Assembly (NCBI RefSeq): GCF_003688595.1
Contig: NZ_RCWT01000010.1
Span: 124,001-188,000 of the forward strand
Length of the DNA stretch: 64,000 nt
Origin: Sphingomonas sp. PP-F2F-G114-C0414
GTDB taxonomy: Bacteria > Pseudomonadota > Alphaproteobacteria > Sphingomonadales > Sphingomonadaceae
Reading direction: 5' to 3'
Shown here: in pieces, positions 26,047-35,040 of the stretch
Position numbering within the stretch: position 1 is the stretch's first letter
Layout: the number at the start of each line of letters is the position of its first letter
Translations under genes and position numbers: made by a program
Notes under the pieces: generated by a model
Database searches by the model: none
What the model saw: only the letters and a program-made list of their open reading frames with translations
What the model was told of the DNA's origin: nothing

Positions 26047-26886
26047 ATGGTTGATGGTGGATCCCTGCGAACGGTAAGCGTCGGGATCAGGGAAGTGCTT
26101 GGCGCCGCGTTGCCGGGCGAACCAAGCAGGGGCGACGTGCGAGCGCTTCTGCTCGGTACGCGGGTCGATACCCGCAATCTGCGAGACTTTGTCGAACCCG
26201 AAACCCTGGACCTCTCAGGCGTTGGGGCCGCATTCGTCTTCCGCTACGGCGTTCTCGTGTTGATCGGGGCATCGGCCGAGACCGAGCGTCGACTTATCGA
26301 CCATCTTTCCGACCACATCATCGAGCCTCTCGCTACGCCGGAAACGGAAACCGCCTGGATAGAAATCTGTGCAGACCGCGAGGAGTCCGTGAGTGCCGAC
26401 GGGCACATCCGGCTGAAAGAGGCGTCGCGTGAACGGCTGTTGCTGACCGCCACCGTGGTCGCCCGAAGCGTCGTCCTCGCGCGCGACGAAGGCCGAATCG
26501 CGGAAGCCTTCGATCGCGTCGAACCGCTCATCAACGAATTGCGGATCCATGGACGCGCGGTCATGCCGATCCGGCGGGTCATGCAGAGCATCGGCGACGT
26601 TCTCGCGGCGCAACATCGCGTGGTCGGCCGTGCGCAGATCATGGAGAAGCCGGACCTGCTCTGGGATCACCCCGAACTCGACCGGCTTTATGGGCGCCTC
26701 GAAGCCGAGTTCGAACTGGGCGACCGTGCGCGTGCAATGGAACGCAAGCTCGAAGTCATCGGCGACGCTGCCGAGTGGCTGCTCGACCTGGTGCAGGACA
26801 AGCGCTCGTTGCGTCTAGAGCTTGCCGTGATCGGGTTGATCGCGTTCGAGGTCGTTCTCAACATCTACGAGTTGTGGCGTCACTGA
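26047..26886 (+). CDS. RMD1/DUF155 family protein
   Basis: A 279-residue member of the RMD1 (DUF155, YagE) family. Family features are GVGAAFVFRYGVLVLIGAS, a central helical region with RIAEAFDRVEPLINELR, PDLLWDHPELDRLY and YGRLEAEFELGDRARAMERK, and a C-terminal hydrophobic segment, LAVIGLIAFEVVLNIYEL. The tail-anchored arrangement matches eukaryotic RMND1/Sif2 relatives, which sit in mitochondrial membranes. The bacterial function is unknown. It follows the patatin remnant by about 110 bases. Confidence 0.85.
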   Translation: MVDGGSLRTVSVGIREVLGAALPGEPSRGDVRALLLGTRVDTRNLRDFVEPETLDLSGVGAAFVFRYGVLVLIGASAETERRLIDHLSDHIIEPLATPETETAWIEICADREESVSADGHIRLKEASRERLLLTATVVARSVVLARDEGRIAEAFDRVEPLINELRIHGRAVMPIRRVMQSIGDVLAAQHRVVGRAQIMEKPDLLWDHPELDRLYGRLEAEFELGDRARAMERKLEVIGDAAEWLLDLVQDKRSLRLELAVIGLIAFEVVLNIYELWRH

Positions 26887-27089
26887 AGGCGTTTTGCACG
26901 GACGGGTGAATTTTCGGCGCTGCAAACGGTCTGCGGAGATCGTGGTGTGGGTCCCGTCTGAAAGCGTCGTCTGCCGGCGGTGTCGCCCGACATGACCGCG
27001 GTGGATCGGCGATGGCGTCGCGGCCGGAAAATCGTTACGGTCGTGGTACTATGGGCCGCCGGGATGCGCGGTGCCGAGGGAGACGTCTC

Positions 27090-27545
27090 ATGATGCTCGC
27101 GGCCTTGGTAATCGGAATAGTGGCGGGATTGCGGGCGATGATGCCGCTTGCCGCCGTCGCATGGGCAGCCAAGCTTAGGATTCTCGATCTCGACGGCAGC
27201 TGGCTCGCAATTCTCGGCTGGCGCTTCACGGCCCCGGTGATCACGTTGCTCGCGATCGGTGAACTCATCACCGATCAGCTTCCGTCGACGCCCAGCCGCA
27301 AGGCCCCCGTGCAGTTCGGCGCGCGGCTCGTCACCGGCGGCGTAGCGGGCGCGGCACTCGGGATGGCGACCGGCGCGGTCGTCATCGCAGCGATCCTCGG
27401 CGTGATCGGAGCGGTCATCGGTACGCTCGGAGGCGCGGCGGTTCGCGCCCGCCTCGCAGCCTCGTTCGGCAGCGATCGCCCGGCAGCGCTGATCGAGGAC
27501 GTTATCGCGATCGGCGGCGCGCTGCTGGCGGTGGCGCTCGTCTGA
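27090..27545 (+). CDS. DUF4126-type small membrane protein
   Basis: A 151-residue hydrophobic protein with about four membrane helices (for example [20 protein letters not shown] and [20 protein letters not shown]). GLRAMMPL and the later helix/loop pattern match DUF4126 family proteins. ATG at 27090 has AGGGAG about eight bases before it. The stop overlaps the next start as TGATG, placing it first in a four-gene coupled operon with flavoproteins and a UBP zinc finger. Function is unknown. Confidence 0.8.
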   Translation: MMLAALVIGIVAGLRAMMPLAAVAWAAKLRILDLDGSWLAILGWRFTAPVITLLAIGELITDQLPSTPSRKAPVQFGARLVTGGVAGAALGMATGAVVIAAILGVIGAVIGTLGGAAVRARLAASFGSDRPAALIEDVIAIGGALLAVALV

Positions 27546-28929
27546 TGCGCAGTTTCGATGCGATCATCGTCGGGGCAGGGCAGGCTGGGCCACCGCTTGC
27601 CGGACGGCTTACTGCGAAGGGCTGGCATGTCGCCCTGATCGAGCGACATCTGGTTGGCGGAACCTGCGTCAATACCGGCTGCATGCCCACCAAGACACTC
27701 GTCGCCAGCGCGTATGCAGCGCACCTCGCCCGCCGGGGGGCGCGGATTTCGGGATACGGACAGGCATCGTCGAGGTCGACATGCCCGCCGTTGCGGCGCG
27801 GGCGGCACGCGTCGTCGAGGACGCACGCGGTGGCAACGAACGATGGCTCTCGTCGATGGAGCGGCTGACGTTCCTGCGCGGCCACGCGCGGTTTACCGGC
27901 GGCAAGACGATGATGGTTGGCGAAGAGGCGATCACCGCGCCTCGCATCTTCCTCAACGTCGGCGGGCGCGCGGACGTCCCGGCGATGCCGGGTGTTGGCG
28001 ATGTGCCCCATCTCGACAATACCGACATGGTCGCGCTCGACGCGGTCCCGCCGCATCTCGTCGTTGTCGGCGGCAGCTATGTCGGGCTCGAATTCGCGCA
28101 GATGTACCGCCGTTTCGGCGCCCAAGTGACGATCGTCGAGCGTGGCGATCGATTGGTCTCGCATGAGGATATCGACGTGTCCGACGCGATCCGTGCCCTC
28201 CTCGAAAACGAAGGTATCGCGGTCCGCACGGGGGCGGACTGTATCGGGCTCTCCCGCCATGCAGAGGGCGTCGCGGTGTCCGTGTCGTGCAAAACGGGTG
28301 AGCCTTCGGTCGTCGGCAGCCACGTCCTGCTGGCGATCGGGCGTCGTCCCAACACCGACGATCTCGGTCTGGAACACGCCGGCGTCGCGACCGACGCGCG
28401 CGGCTTCATCACGGTCGACGATCGACTGGAGACCAACGTCGCGGGTATCTGGGCACTGGGCGACTGCAACGGTCGCGGCGCCTTCACGCATACCGCGTAT
28501 AATGATTTCGAGATCGTCGCGGCAAACCTGCTGGATGGCGACGATCGCCGCGTATCCCAGCGTATCCCGGGCTACGCGCTCTATATCGATCCACCCCTCG
28601 GCCGCGTCGGCATGACGCAGGCGCAGGCGATCGCCTCCGGCCGGAAAGTGCTCGTCTCGAAGCGGGCGATGACGCGGGTCGGCCGGGCGGTGGAGAAGGG
28701 CGAGACCAAGGGTTTCATGAAGGTCGTCGCCGATGCGCAGACCCAGCGCATCCTCGGTGCGGCAATTCTCGGCACCGGAGGCGACGAGGCGATCCACGGC
28801 ATCCTCGACATGATGAGCGCCGACCAGCCGATCTCGGCGCTGCGCTGGGCGGTGCAGATCCACCCGACGGTGTCCGAACTGATCCCGACGGTGCTGCTCG
28901 ATCTCCAGCCACCAGAGGCCATGCCATGA
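27545..28929 (+). pseudogene. mercuric-reductase-like FAD disulfide oxidoreductase, frameshifted
   Basis: The gene is split into two frames. The first gives [15 protein letters not shown] and the redox-active pair in [14 protein letters not shown]. After the G6 tract at 27735-27740 the reading continues one frame over ([18 protein letters not shown]...) with VVVGGSYVGLEFAQMYRR, LAIGRRPNTDDL, IWALGDCNG and the C-terminal dimer domain with IHPTVSELIPT. A one-base loss or two-base gain in the G-tract explains it. Without the frameshift it would be a complete pyridine nucleotide-disulfide oxidoreductase of about 460 residues. No C-terminal vicinal Cys pair is seen, so mercury reduction is not implied. 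It may be real decay, a phase-variable tract or a read error. Confidence 0.8.
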
Positions 28930-30581
28930 GCGTCGTCGACGATCGCCGGCAGCAGATGTTTCCGACGCTCGACACCGCGCAGCTCGAGACCGCGAAGAGG
29001 TTCGCCAGTGGTCCGGCGCAGACCTTCGCCGCAGACGAACCTGTCTACGCGATCGGAGAACTCGGCGCCCCCGCATGGCTGATACTCGCCGGCGCGATCG
29101 ATGTCGTCCGCCGCGACGGGTTGAGCCACGAGGCGCCGATCACGACACATGGTCCAGGCCAGCTGACGGGTGAAGTAAGCCAGCTTTCGGGCAGGCCTTC
29201 GATCGCAGCGGGTCGTGCAGGCGCCGAAGGCTGCACGGCGCTACCGTTCGATGCGGCGCATCTGCGCGCCTTGATGGTCGGTTCGGCGGACGTTGGCGAA
29301 GTCGTCATGCGCGCGCTGATCCTGCGAAGGGTCGGACTGATCGAGGAGGGCGGCGCAGGTTCGATCCTGATCGGTGTATCAGGTAGCGCCGACATCGTCC
29401 GTATCCAGGGGTTTCTGACGCGTAGCGGCTACCCGAACCTCGTGCTCGATGCCTCTGCCGATGAGGAAGGGCGCGCCTTGGTCGAACGAACCGGGGTGCT
29501 ACCAGGTGAACTGCCGCTGATGGTGTGCCCGAATGGCACCATCCTCAAGCGCCCGTCCAATGCAGAGGTGGCGACCTGCCTTGGCATGATCCCCGACCTC
29601 GACCCCGCGACGGTGTATGACGTTGCGATCGTCGGCGCCGGTCCTGCAGGATTGGCGGCGGCGGTCTACGCCGCGTCCGAAGGACTGTCGGTCCTCGTGG
29701 TGGACGAGCGGGCGATGGGCGGGCAGGCCGGCGCCTCCGCCCGGATCGAGAATTATCTCGGCTTTCCCGCCGGCATCTCGGGTCAGGCGCTGGCCGGGCG
29801 GGCGTTCAACCAGGCGTTGAAGTTTGGCGCGGAGATGGTGATCCCGCTCGAGACGCTGCGCCTCGAATGCGCCGCCGACCCTGCCGGGCGCGATCCGCTG
29901 ACGCTCGAACTGTCGGGTGATCGGCGCGTCCGATCGCGGACCGTTATCATCGCGTCGGGTGCGCGCTACCGCCGTCCCGATATCCCCGATCTGGCGATGT
30001 TCGAGGGCCAGGGCATTTCCTATTGGGCCTCCCCGATCGAGGCGAAGCTCTGCGCGGGCGAGGAGGTGGCGCTCGTCGGCGGCGGGAACTCGGCGGGACA
30101 GGCGGTGGTGTTTCTCGCCGCCCGCGTATCTCACCTTCACCTGATCGTCCGTCGGCCGATCGTCGAGACCATGTCGCGCTATCTGGTCGATCGGATCGCC
30201 GCGCTCGCCAATGTGACGCTCCATGTCGGCGTCGAGATCATCGGTCTGGAAGGCGATGCAGCGCACGGTTTGTCTGCCGCGCGCTTTCGCAACCGAACGG
30301 ACGGATCGATCAGCCGGTGTGCCATGCGGCACCTGTTCCTGTTCATCGGTGCTGATCCCAATGCCGGATGGCTGCACGGATGCGTCGCTACGGATGACAA
30401 GGGTTTCGTCGTGACCGGTGGCAGTGGCCTGCCGTTGGAAACGAGCATGTCGAGCGTGTTCGCCATCGGCGACGTGCGTGCGGGCTCGACCAAGCGGGTT
30501 GCCGCCGCCGTCGGCGAGGGTGCTGCCGTCGTCGGGCAAATCCACACCAAGCTCGCCGAACGCAGCAAGGGAGAAACCTGA
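28926..30581 (+). CDS. thioredoxin-reductase-like flavoprotein with N-terminal cyclic-nucleotide-type and glutaredoxin-like domains, CxxC missing
   Basis: The 551-residue protein has three parts: a cNMP-binding-like beta-barrel (about 20-135), a Trx/Grx-like fold without cysteine pair (about 145-222), and a TrxR-type flavoprotein (about 230-545). FAD loop G-A-G-P-A-G is at 237-242, MGGQAGASARIENYLGFP follows, NADPH loop GGGNSAGQA is near 386-394, and FAIGDVRAGSTKRV is C-terminal. The TrxR active-site C-A-x-C after G-x-S-Y is replaced by WASP (367-370), so it cannot reduce thioredoxin the usual way. It is coupled by ATGA to the frameshifted reductase and by TGATG to a UBP zinc-finger gene. Confidence 0.88.
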   Translation: MSVVDDRRQQMFPTLDTAQLETAKRFASGPAQTFAADEPVYAIGELGAPAWLILAGAIDVVRRDGLSHEAPITTHGPGQLTGEVSQLSGRPSIAAGRAGAEGCTALPFDAAHLRALMVGSADVGEVVMRALILRRVGLIEEGGAGSILIGVSGSADIVRIQGFLTRSGYPNLVLDASADEEGRALVERTGVLPGELPLMVCPNGTILKRPSNAEVATCLGMIPDLDPATVYDVAIVGAGPAGLAAAVYAASEGLSVLVVDERAMGGQAGASARIENYLGFPAGISGQALAGRAFNQALKFGAEMVIPLETLRLECAADPAGRDPLTLELSGDRRVRSRTVIIASGARYRRPDIPDLAMFEGQGISYWASPIEAKLCAGEEVALVGGGNSAGQAVVFLAARVSHLHLIVRRPIVETMSRYLVDRIAALANVTLHVGVEIIGLEGDAAHGLSAARFRNRTDGSISRCAMRHLFLFIGADPNAGWLHGCVATDDKGFVVTGGSGLPLETSMSSVFAIGDVRAGSTKRVAAAVGEGAAVVGQIHTKLAERSKGET

Positions 30582-30976
30582 TGGCCGAGCGTTGCGAGCA
30601 TACGGGAACGATCCGGGCCGTCACGCCCAGCGCCCGCGGGTGTGAGGAATGCCTCGCCATCGGAAGCCCGTGGGTGCATCTTCGTCTGTGTCGCGACTGT
30701 GGTCACGTCGGTTGCTGTGACGATTCGCCACACCGCCATGCCACCGCGCATTTCCACGCGACGCAGCACCCGATCATCGAGGGCTATGATCCCCCCGAGG
30801 GCTGGGGCTGGTGCTACATCGACGAGATCGAGATCTCCCTGCCGAACCAGACCACCCAGATAGGGCCCATCCCGCGCTACCCTGATCGACGACGATCGTT
30901 TCGGCGGTGGCGGCAGTTTTGGGACAAGGCCGGCCAAGTGCCGCGGGACGCGTCCGCGATTGCAAGCGAACGCTGA
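30581..30976 (+). CDS. UBP-type zinc-finger protein
   Basis: A 131-residue protein that is essentially a UBP (ubiquitin-specific-protease) zinc finger: C-E-H at the start, CEECLAIG, LRLCRDCGHVGCCDDS, HRHATAHFHATQHPII and WGWCYIDE supply the Cys/His ligands. In eukaryotes this finger binds ubiquitin tails. In bacteria it is commonly linked to flavoprotein genes, with unknown ligand. The ATG overlaps the flavoprotein stop (TGATG). Its last 203 bases overlap the convergent MFS gene, and the Arg-rich tail (RRRSFRRWRQF) lies in that overlap. Confidence 0.88.
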   Translation: MAERCEHTGTIRAVTPSARGCEECLAIGSPWVHLRLCRDCGHVGCCDDSPHRHATAHFHATQHPIIEGYDPPEGWGWCYIDEIEISLPNQTTQIGPIPRYPDRRRSFRRWRQFWDKAGQVPRDASAIASER

Positions 30977-32102
30977 CGATCACGGCGACGAGCCCCAGCG
31001 CCGCCGACCCCGCCCCGGCCAACGCGACCGCGGGGAACCCCAGCCCTGCCGCGATCACGCCGCCGCCCAGCGCCGCACCGATCGCATTGCCGAGATTGAA
31101 CGCGCCGATGTTCATCGCCGAGGCGAGGTTCGGCGCATCCGCCGCCGCGTGCATGACGCGGATCTGGAGCGGCGGGACCAGCGCGAAGCTCGCGATGCCC
31201 CACAGGAAGATCAGGATCGCGGCGGGTGCCTTCAGCGGCATGAACACCGCGAACGCGACCAGGATCACCGCCAGCGAGGCAAGCGTCACGATCAGCGTCC
31301 GATCGACCGAGCGATCGGCGAACCGCCCGCCGAGCCAGTTGCCAACCGTAAGCCCGACGCCGTACGTCACGAGCATTGCCGTGACGAAGCCAAGCGAGGC
31401 ATGCGTCGCCTCGCGCAGGATCGGCGTGATATAGGTGAAGACGGTGAACATCGCGCTTGCACCCACCACTGTCAGGCCGAGCGCGCCGAGCACCGGGCCT
31501 CGGGCCAGCACCCGCAGTTCGGCTCTAGCGTCGCTACCCGCCGGTGCCGACAAGCGCGGCAGGGTCAGGCGCAACGCCGCCATCGTCGCGACGCCGAGCG
31601 CGGCAATGCCCCAGAACGATGCGCGCCAGCCGAGATGCTCGCCCGCCCACGTCGCGAGCGGCACGCCGACGACATTGGCGATCGTCAGCCCCATGAACAT
31701 CGCCGCGACCGCGCCGGCGCGCCGGTCCGCCGGCACCAGGCTGGCCGCGACGATCGAGCCGACTCCGAAAAACGCACCGTGGTTGAGCGAGGTCAGGATC
31801 CGCGCGACCATCAACATGCCGTAGCCGGTCGACACCGCCGCCAGCAGGTTGCCCGCGGTGAAGATGCCGGCAAGCACGATCAGCAATGTCCGCCGCGGCA
31901 CCCGCCCGGTCGTCAGCGTCATCAGCGGCGCACCGATCACCACCCCCAGTGCGTAGGCGCTGATCAGCAACCCGGCGGTCGGGATCGACACGCCGAGATC
32001 ATGGGCGATGACGGGCAGCAGGCCCATCGGCGCAAATTCGGTCACGCCGATGCCGAATGCACCGACGGACAGGGCCAGCACGGCGGGATTGAATTTCATC
32101 AC
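30774..32102 (-). CDS. MFS transporter, DHA1-type drug/sugar efflux (AraJ/YdhP-like)
   Basis: A 442-residue major facilitator with 12 expected helices. GIGVTEFAPMGLLPVIAHDL is the characteristic first helix of the AraJ/YdhP exporters. RILTSLNHGAFFGVG (helix 4) and the VGNWLGGRFADRSVDR loop (between helices 7 and 8-like segments) follow. The last 60 residues after VSVRLQSRTR are hydrophilic, low-complexity and lie antisense to the UBP gene. This suggests a lost earlier stop or read-through tail. It is eight bases from the aldo/keto reductase gene on the same strand and probably co-transcribed. Confidence 0.9.
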   Translation of the reverse strand: MMKFNPAVLALSVGAFGIGVTEFAPMGLLPVIAHDLGVSIPTAGLLISAYALGVVIGAPLMTLTTGRVPRRTLLIVLAGIFTAGNLLAAVSTGYGMLMVARILTSLNHGAFFGVGSIVAASLVPADRRAGAVAAMFMGLTIANVVGVPLATWAGEHLGWRASFWGIAALGVATMAALRLTLPRLSAPAGSDARAELRVLARGPVLGALGLTVVGASAMFTVFTYITPILREATHASLGFVTAMLVTYGVGLTVGNWLGGRFADRSVDRTLIVTLASLAVILVAFAVFMPLKAPAAILIFLWGIASFALVPPLQIRVMHAAADAPNLASAMNIGAFNLGNAIGAALGGGVIAAGLGFPAVALAGAGSAALGLVAVIVSVRLQSRTRPAALGRPCPKTAATAETIVVDQGSAGWALSGWSGSAGRSRSRRCSTSPSPRGDHSPR

Positions 32103-32109
32103 GTGATCC

Positions 32110-33144
32110 TCAGACCAGCGCCGGGTTCAGGCGGGCGAAACCCTCCTGCTGGCGGTACGGGGTATGCGGGTAGGGCGGCAGCACATCGCTCGCCGCGTCG
32201 AGCGCGGCCACGTGATCGACCGACAAGGTCCAGCCGACCGCGCCGAGATTGTCGCGCAACTGCGCTTCGTTGCGCGCACCGATGATCACCGACGCGACGG
32301 TCGGGCGACGCAACAGCCAGTTGATCGCGACCTGCGGCACGGTCTTGCCCGTGTCCGCGGCGATCGCCTCCAACGCGTCGATCACGCGGTAGAGATGCTC
32401 GGCCTCGACCGGCGGCGCGAACTGCTCCGTGTCATGGAGGCGGCTGCCCGCGGGGATCGGCCGGTCTCGCCCGATCCTGCCGGTCAGTCGACCCCAGCCA
32501 AGCGGGCTCCACACCAGCGCACCGACGCCTTGGTCGGCGCCCATCGGCATCAAATCGGCCTCGTAAGCGCGGCCGATCAGCGAATAATAGACTTGATGCG
32601 CCACGAGGCGCGGCCAGCCGTGCCGGTCTGCAATCCCCTGCGCCTTCGCCACCTGCCACCCCGGATAGTTGGACACCCCGGCATAGCGGACCTTGCCCGC
32701 GGCGATCAGCGTATCGAGCGTTCCCATCAGTTCCTCGGTCGGGGTGGACGCATCGAACGCATGAAGCTGGAGCAGATCGACATGATCCGTGCCGAGCCGT
32801 TGCAGCGAGTCCTCGACCGCGCGGACGAGACGCGCGCGTGACGCCCCCCAGTCCTGCGGTCCGTCGCCCATCGGCAGCCCGGTCTTGGTCGAGATCAGTA
32901 CCTGCTCGCGCCGCCCCTTGATTGCAGCGCCGAGCACGGTTTCCGATGCGCCGTTTGAATAGACATCGGCGGTGTCGAACAACGTTACGCCCGCATCGAG
33001 GCAGACGTCGACCAACCGCCGCGCCTCGGTCTCGTCGCTGCGGCCCCATGCGCCAAACAGCGGACCGGTGCCGCCGAACGTCCCGGTGCCAAAACTGAGC
33101 ACGGGCACGCGAAGCCCCGATGATCCCAATTGCCGATAATCCAT
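32110..33144 (-). CDS. aldo/keto reductase
   Basis: A 344-residue AKR (beta/alpha barrel, NADPH-dependent). The catalytic tetrad is visible: Asp and Tyr in FDTADVYSNG, Lys in ISTKTG and His in LLQLHAFD. SLIGRAYE, PLGWGRLTG and IIGARNEAQLRDNL match the family's coenzyme-binding C-terminal part. ATG at 33144 starts the recognisable MDYRQLGSSGLRV. It is divergent from a LysR gene 87 bases away, the usual arrangement for control by that regulator, and is followed by the MFS gene. Confidence 0.92.
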   Translation of the reverse strand: MDYRQLGSSGLRVPVLSFGTGTFGGTGPLFGAWGRSDETEARRLVDVCLDAGVTLFDTADVYSNGASETVLGAAIKGRREQVLISTKTGLPMGDGPQDWGASRARLVRAVEDSLQRLGTDHVDLLQLHAFDASTPTEELMGTLDTLIAAGKVRYAGVSNYPGWQVAKAQGIADRHGWPRLVAHQVYYSLIGRAYEADLMPMGADQGVGALVWSPLGWGRLTGRIGRDRPIPAGSRLHDTEQFAPPVEAEHLYRVIDALEAIAADTGKTVPQVAINWLLRRPTVASVIIGARNEAQLRDNLGAVGWTLSVDHVAALDAASDVLPPYPHTPYRQQEGFARLNPALV

Positions 33145-33159
33145 GTGCGTGTTCCCGAT

Positions 33160-33174
33160 TGCGCTGTAGACGCA
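33160..33174. promoter_or_regulatory. candidate LysR operator between aldo/keto reductase and LysR genes
   Basis: TGCG-N7-CGCA (33160-33163 with 33171-33174) is an interrupted inverted repeat inside the 87-base divergent promoter. It has the size and position of a LysR-type binding site, with T and A at the ends. It is a single short match and therefore weak. Confidence 0.3.
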
Positions 33175-33231
33175 TGGATGGCCGGTCGCGCTCGCTTTGA
33201 TTAGCTGCCGGCGCGGCGAAGGATCTGTGAT

Positions 33232-34152
33232 ATGGACGCAAAGGCCGACACTGCGATGGGCGTGGGAGCCGATCGCGCCCGATCGCTGGAGGTCTTTGCC
33301 GCGGTGATGCGCGCGGGCAGTTTTTCGGGTGCGGGCCGCGTGCTGGGGCTGACGCCGTCCGCGGTTGCGCGGTCGGTCGATCGGATCGAGGCACGGCTCG
33401 GCGTCAGGCTGCTCTTGCGCTCGACCCGCGCGCTGACGCCGACCGCGGAGGGACAGGCTTATTTCCAGAGCGCGCGCCGGATTCTTGCCGATCTCGACGA
33501 CGCCGAACAGCAGATCGCCGACCAGGGCGCGCCCCGTGGTCGGTTGCGGGTCAGCGCGGCGCTGTCGCACGGGCGCTTGTGCGTCGTCCCGCTGCTCGGC
33601 GAATTCGTCCGTCGCTATCCGCACATCGTGCTCGATTTCGCGCTGAGCGATTCGATCGTCGATGTCGCCGCGGGGCAGGCGGACGTCGCGATCCGGTTCG
33701 GCCCGTTGGCGGACAGCCTGCTCACCGCGCGCAAGCTGGGCGAAAGCGGCCGCGTGATCGTCGCGTCACCCGCCTATCTTGCCCGCTGCGGCATGCCGCC
33801 CACGCCCGAAGACCTGCGCGATCATAACTGCTTCAATTTCAATTTCCGCCGGATCGAGCCGGTCTGGCCGTTCCGGCGCGACGGCCACGACATCGCGCTG
33901 TCGGTAAAGGGCAATATCGAGGCCAATAACGGCGAGACGGTCGCCCAGCTCGCCGTCGCCGGGGTCGGGATCGCGCGTGTCGGCACGTTCAGCGTCGCCG
34001 ACGATATCGCCGCGGGCCGGCTGGTCCCCCTTTTCGAGGACCTCAACCCTGGCGACGTCGAACTCATCCACGCGGTCTTCGTCGGCGGCATCAACATGCC
34101 CGCCCGCGTCCGCGTGTTCGTCGATTTCCTCGCCGCGCGCTTGGCGGCATAG
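33232..34152 (+). CDS. LysR-family transcriptional regulator
   Basis: A 306-residue LysR regulator. The N-terminal helix-turn-helix includes FAAVMRAGSFSGAGRVLGLTPSAVARSV (about residues 19-46) followed by RLGVRLLLRSTRALTPTAEG. The effector domain has QADVAIRFGPLADSLLTARKL and NNGETVAQLAVAGVGIA. It is divergent from the aldo/keto reductase and MFS pair, the likely targets. The inducer is unknown. Confidence 0.93.
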   Translation: MDAKADTAMGVGADRARSLEVFAAVMRAGSFSGAGRVLGLTPSAVARSVDRIEARLGVRLLLRSTRALTPTAEGQAYFQSARRILADLDDAEQQIADQGAPRGRLRVSAALSHGRLCVVPLLGEFVRRYPHIVLDFALSDSIVDVAAGQADVAIRFGPLADSLLTARKLGESGRVIVASPAYLARCGMPPTPEDLRDHNCFNFNFRRIEPVWPFRRDGHDIALSVKGNIEANNGETVAQLAVAGVGIARVGTFSVADDIAAGRLVPLFEDLNPGDVELIHAVFVGGINMPARVRVFVDFLAARLAA

Positions 34153-34205
34153 CGTAGGCAACGCTTCCTCGCGGCGTCCGCCGCCTTGTCGTTCGCAAAA
34201 CCGTT

Positions 34206-34364
34206 TCAGATTTTTACGAATGCGTCCGCCTTGTCCGGCGTAAGGTGGACACGATTTCGGGCACGGTTGCTAGCACGAGGCAGGTCGGCTTGGCGGTGTG
34301 CCAGTATATCTGCACGCCAGCCGCCCGGCCTCACGTTCGCGTTGACGAGCATCAGGTCGGACAT
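34206..34364 (-). CDS. candidate 52-residue small protein downstream of AraC
   Basis: This small frame begins with ATG at 34364 with GGAG eight bases upstream. It overlaps the last 13 bases of the AraC gene in another frame. The peptide is basic and soluble (MSDLMLVNANVRPGGW...). No family is recognised. Support is limited to the ribosome-binding site and the overlap. Confidence 0.3.
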   Translation of the reverse strand: MSDLMLVNANVRPGGWRADILAHRQADLPRASNRARNRVHLTPDKADAFVKI

Positions 34365-34924
34365 GATCGGTCTCCGGTTCGGTGATCTCGCTGAACATCC
34401 GCGTGCGAGCGTTGCCAGGTCCGTCGCCAGACGAGCGGGGTCACGCCCACCACGCGGCGGAACAGCCGGGTCAGATGCGCCTGATCGGTCAGCCCGCAGG
34501 CATAGGCGATCTGGCTGAGCGTCTCGTCGGTCCGCAGCATCAGCGTCTGCGCGCGACGTACGCGCTGACGGATCAGGAACGCGTGCGGGGTTTCGCCTGT
34601 CGTCACCTTGAAGGCGCGACAGAAATGCCCCGTGCTGAGTCGTGCCACTTCGGCCAGCGCATCGAGACCGACCGTCGATCCCAGCCACTGCTCGATATGC
34701 TGGACGACGCCGCGCAACTGCCATGCGGCGAGTCCGCCCTTGACCGACTTCCGGATCGGCTGCGGATCGTCCTCGACGAACATCGCCGCGAGCCGCTCGA
34801 GGTAATGCCGTGCGACGTGCGGATTGTGATCGAGCGCGCTGACCGCGTTTGCCAGCAAGCTCGCGGCCACGGACGGCGCGAACCCGTGAGGCAGGTGCGT
34901 GATCGTTGGGGCAGTGTGCAGCAT
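34352..34924 (-). CDS. AraC-family transcriptional regulator
   Basis: A 190-residue AraC regulator with little besides the DNA-binding domain. The two helix-turn-helix units are LDALAEVARLSTGHFCRAFK and LSQIAYACGLTDQAHLTRLF, followed by the family signature VVGVTPLVWRR. The N-terminal 75 residues lack a cupin fold and include an NPHVARHYLERLAAMF helix. ATG at 34924 has AGGGAG about eight bases upstream. Target genes cannot be inferred from position. Confidence 0.88.
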   Translation of the reverse strand: MLHTAPTITHLPHGFAPSVAASLLANAVSALDHNPHVARHYLERLAAMFVEDDPQPIRKSVKGGLAAWQLRGVVQHIEQWLGSTVGLDALAEVARLSTGHFCRAFKVTTGETPHAFLIRQRVRRAQTLMLRTDETLSQIAYACGLTDQAHLTRLFRRVVGVTPLVWRRTWQRSHADVQRDHRTGDRSCPT

Positions 34925-35040
34925 CGTCTGTTCTCCCTCACAACCTGTGCGGAGAACCATAACGGATGTGTATCGATCGGCTGCGCCCCGGCCGGGGTGG
35001 CGATCGCCCCCTCTTTAGTGGGGCGCGGTAGAGCCCTGGA

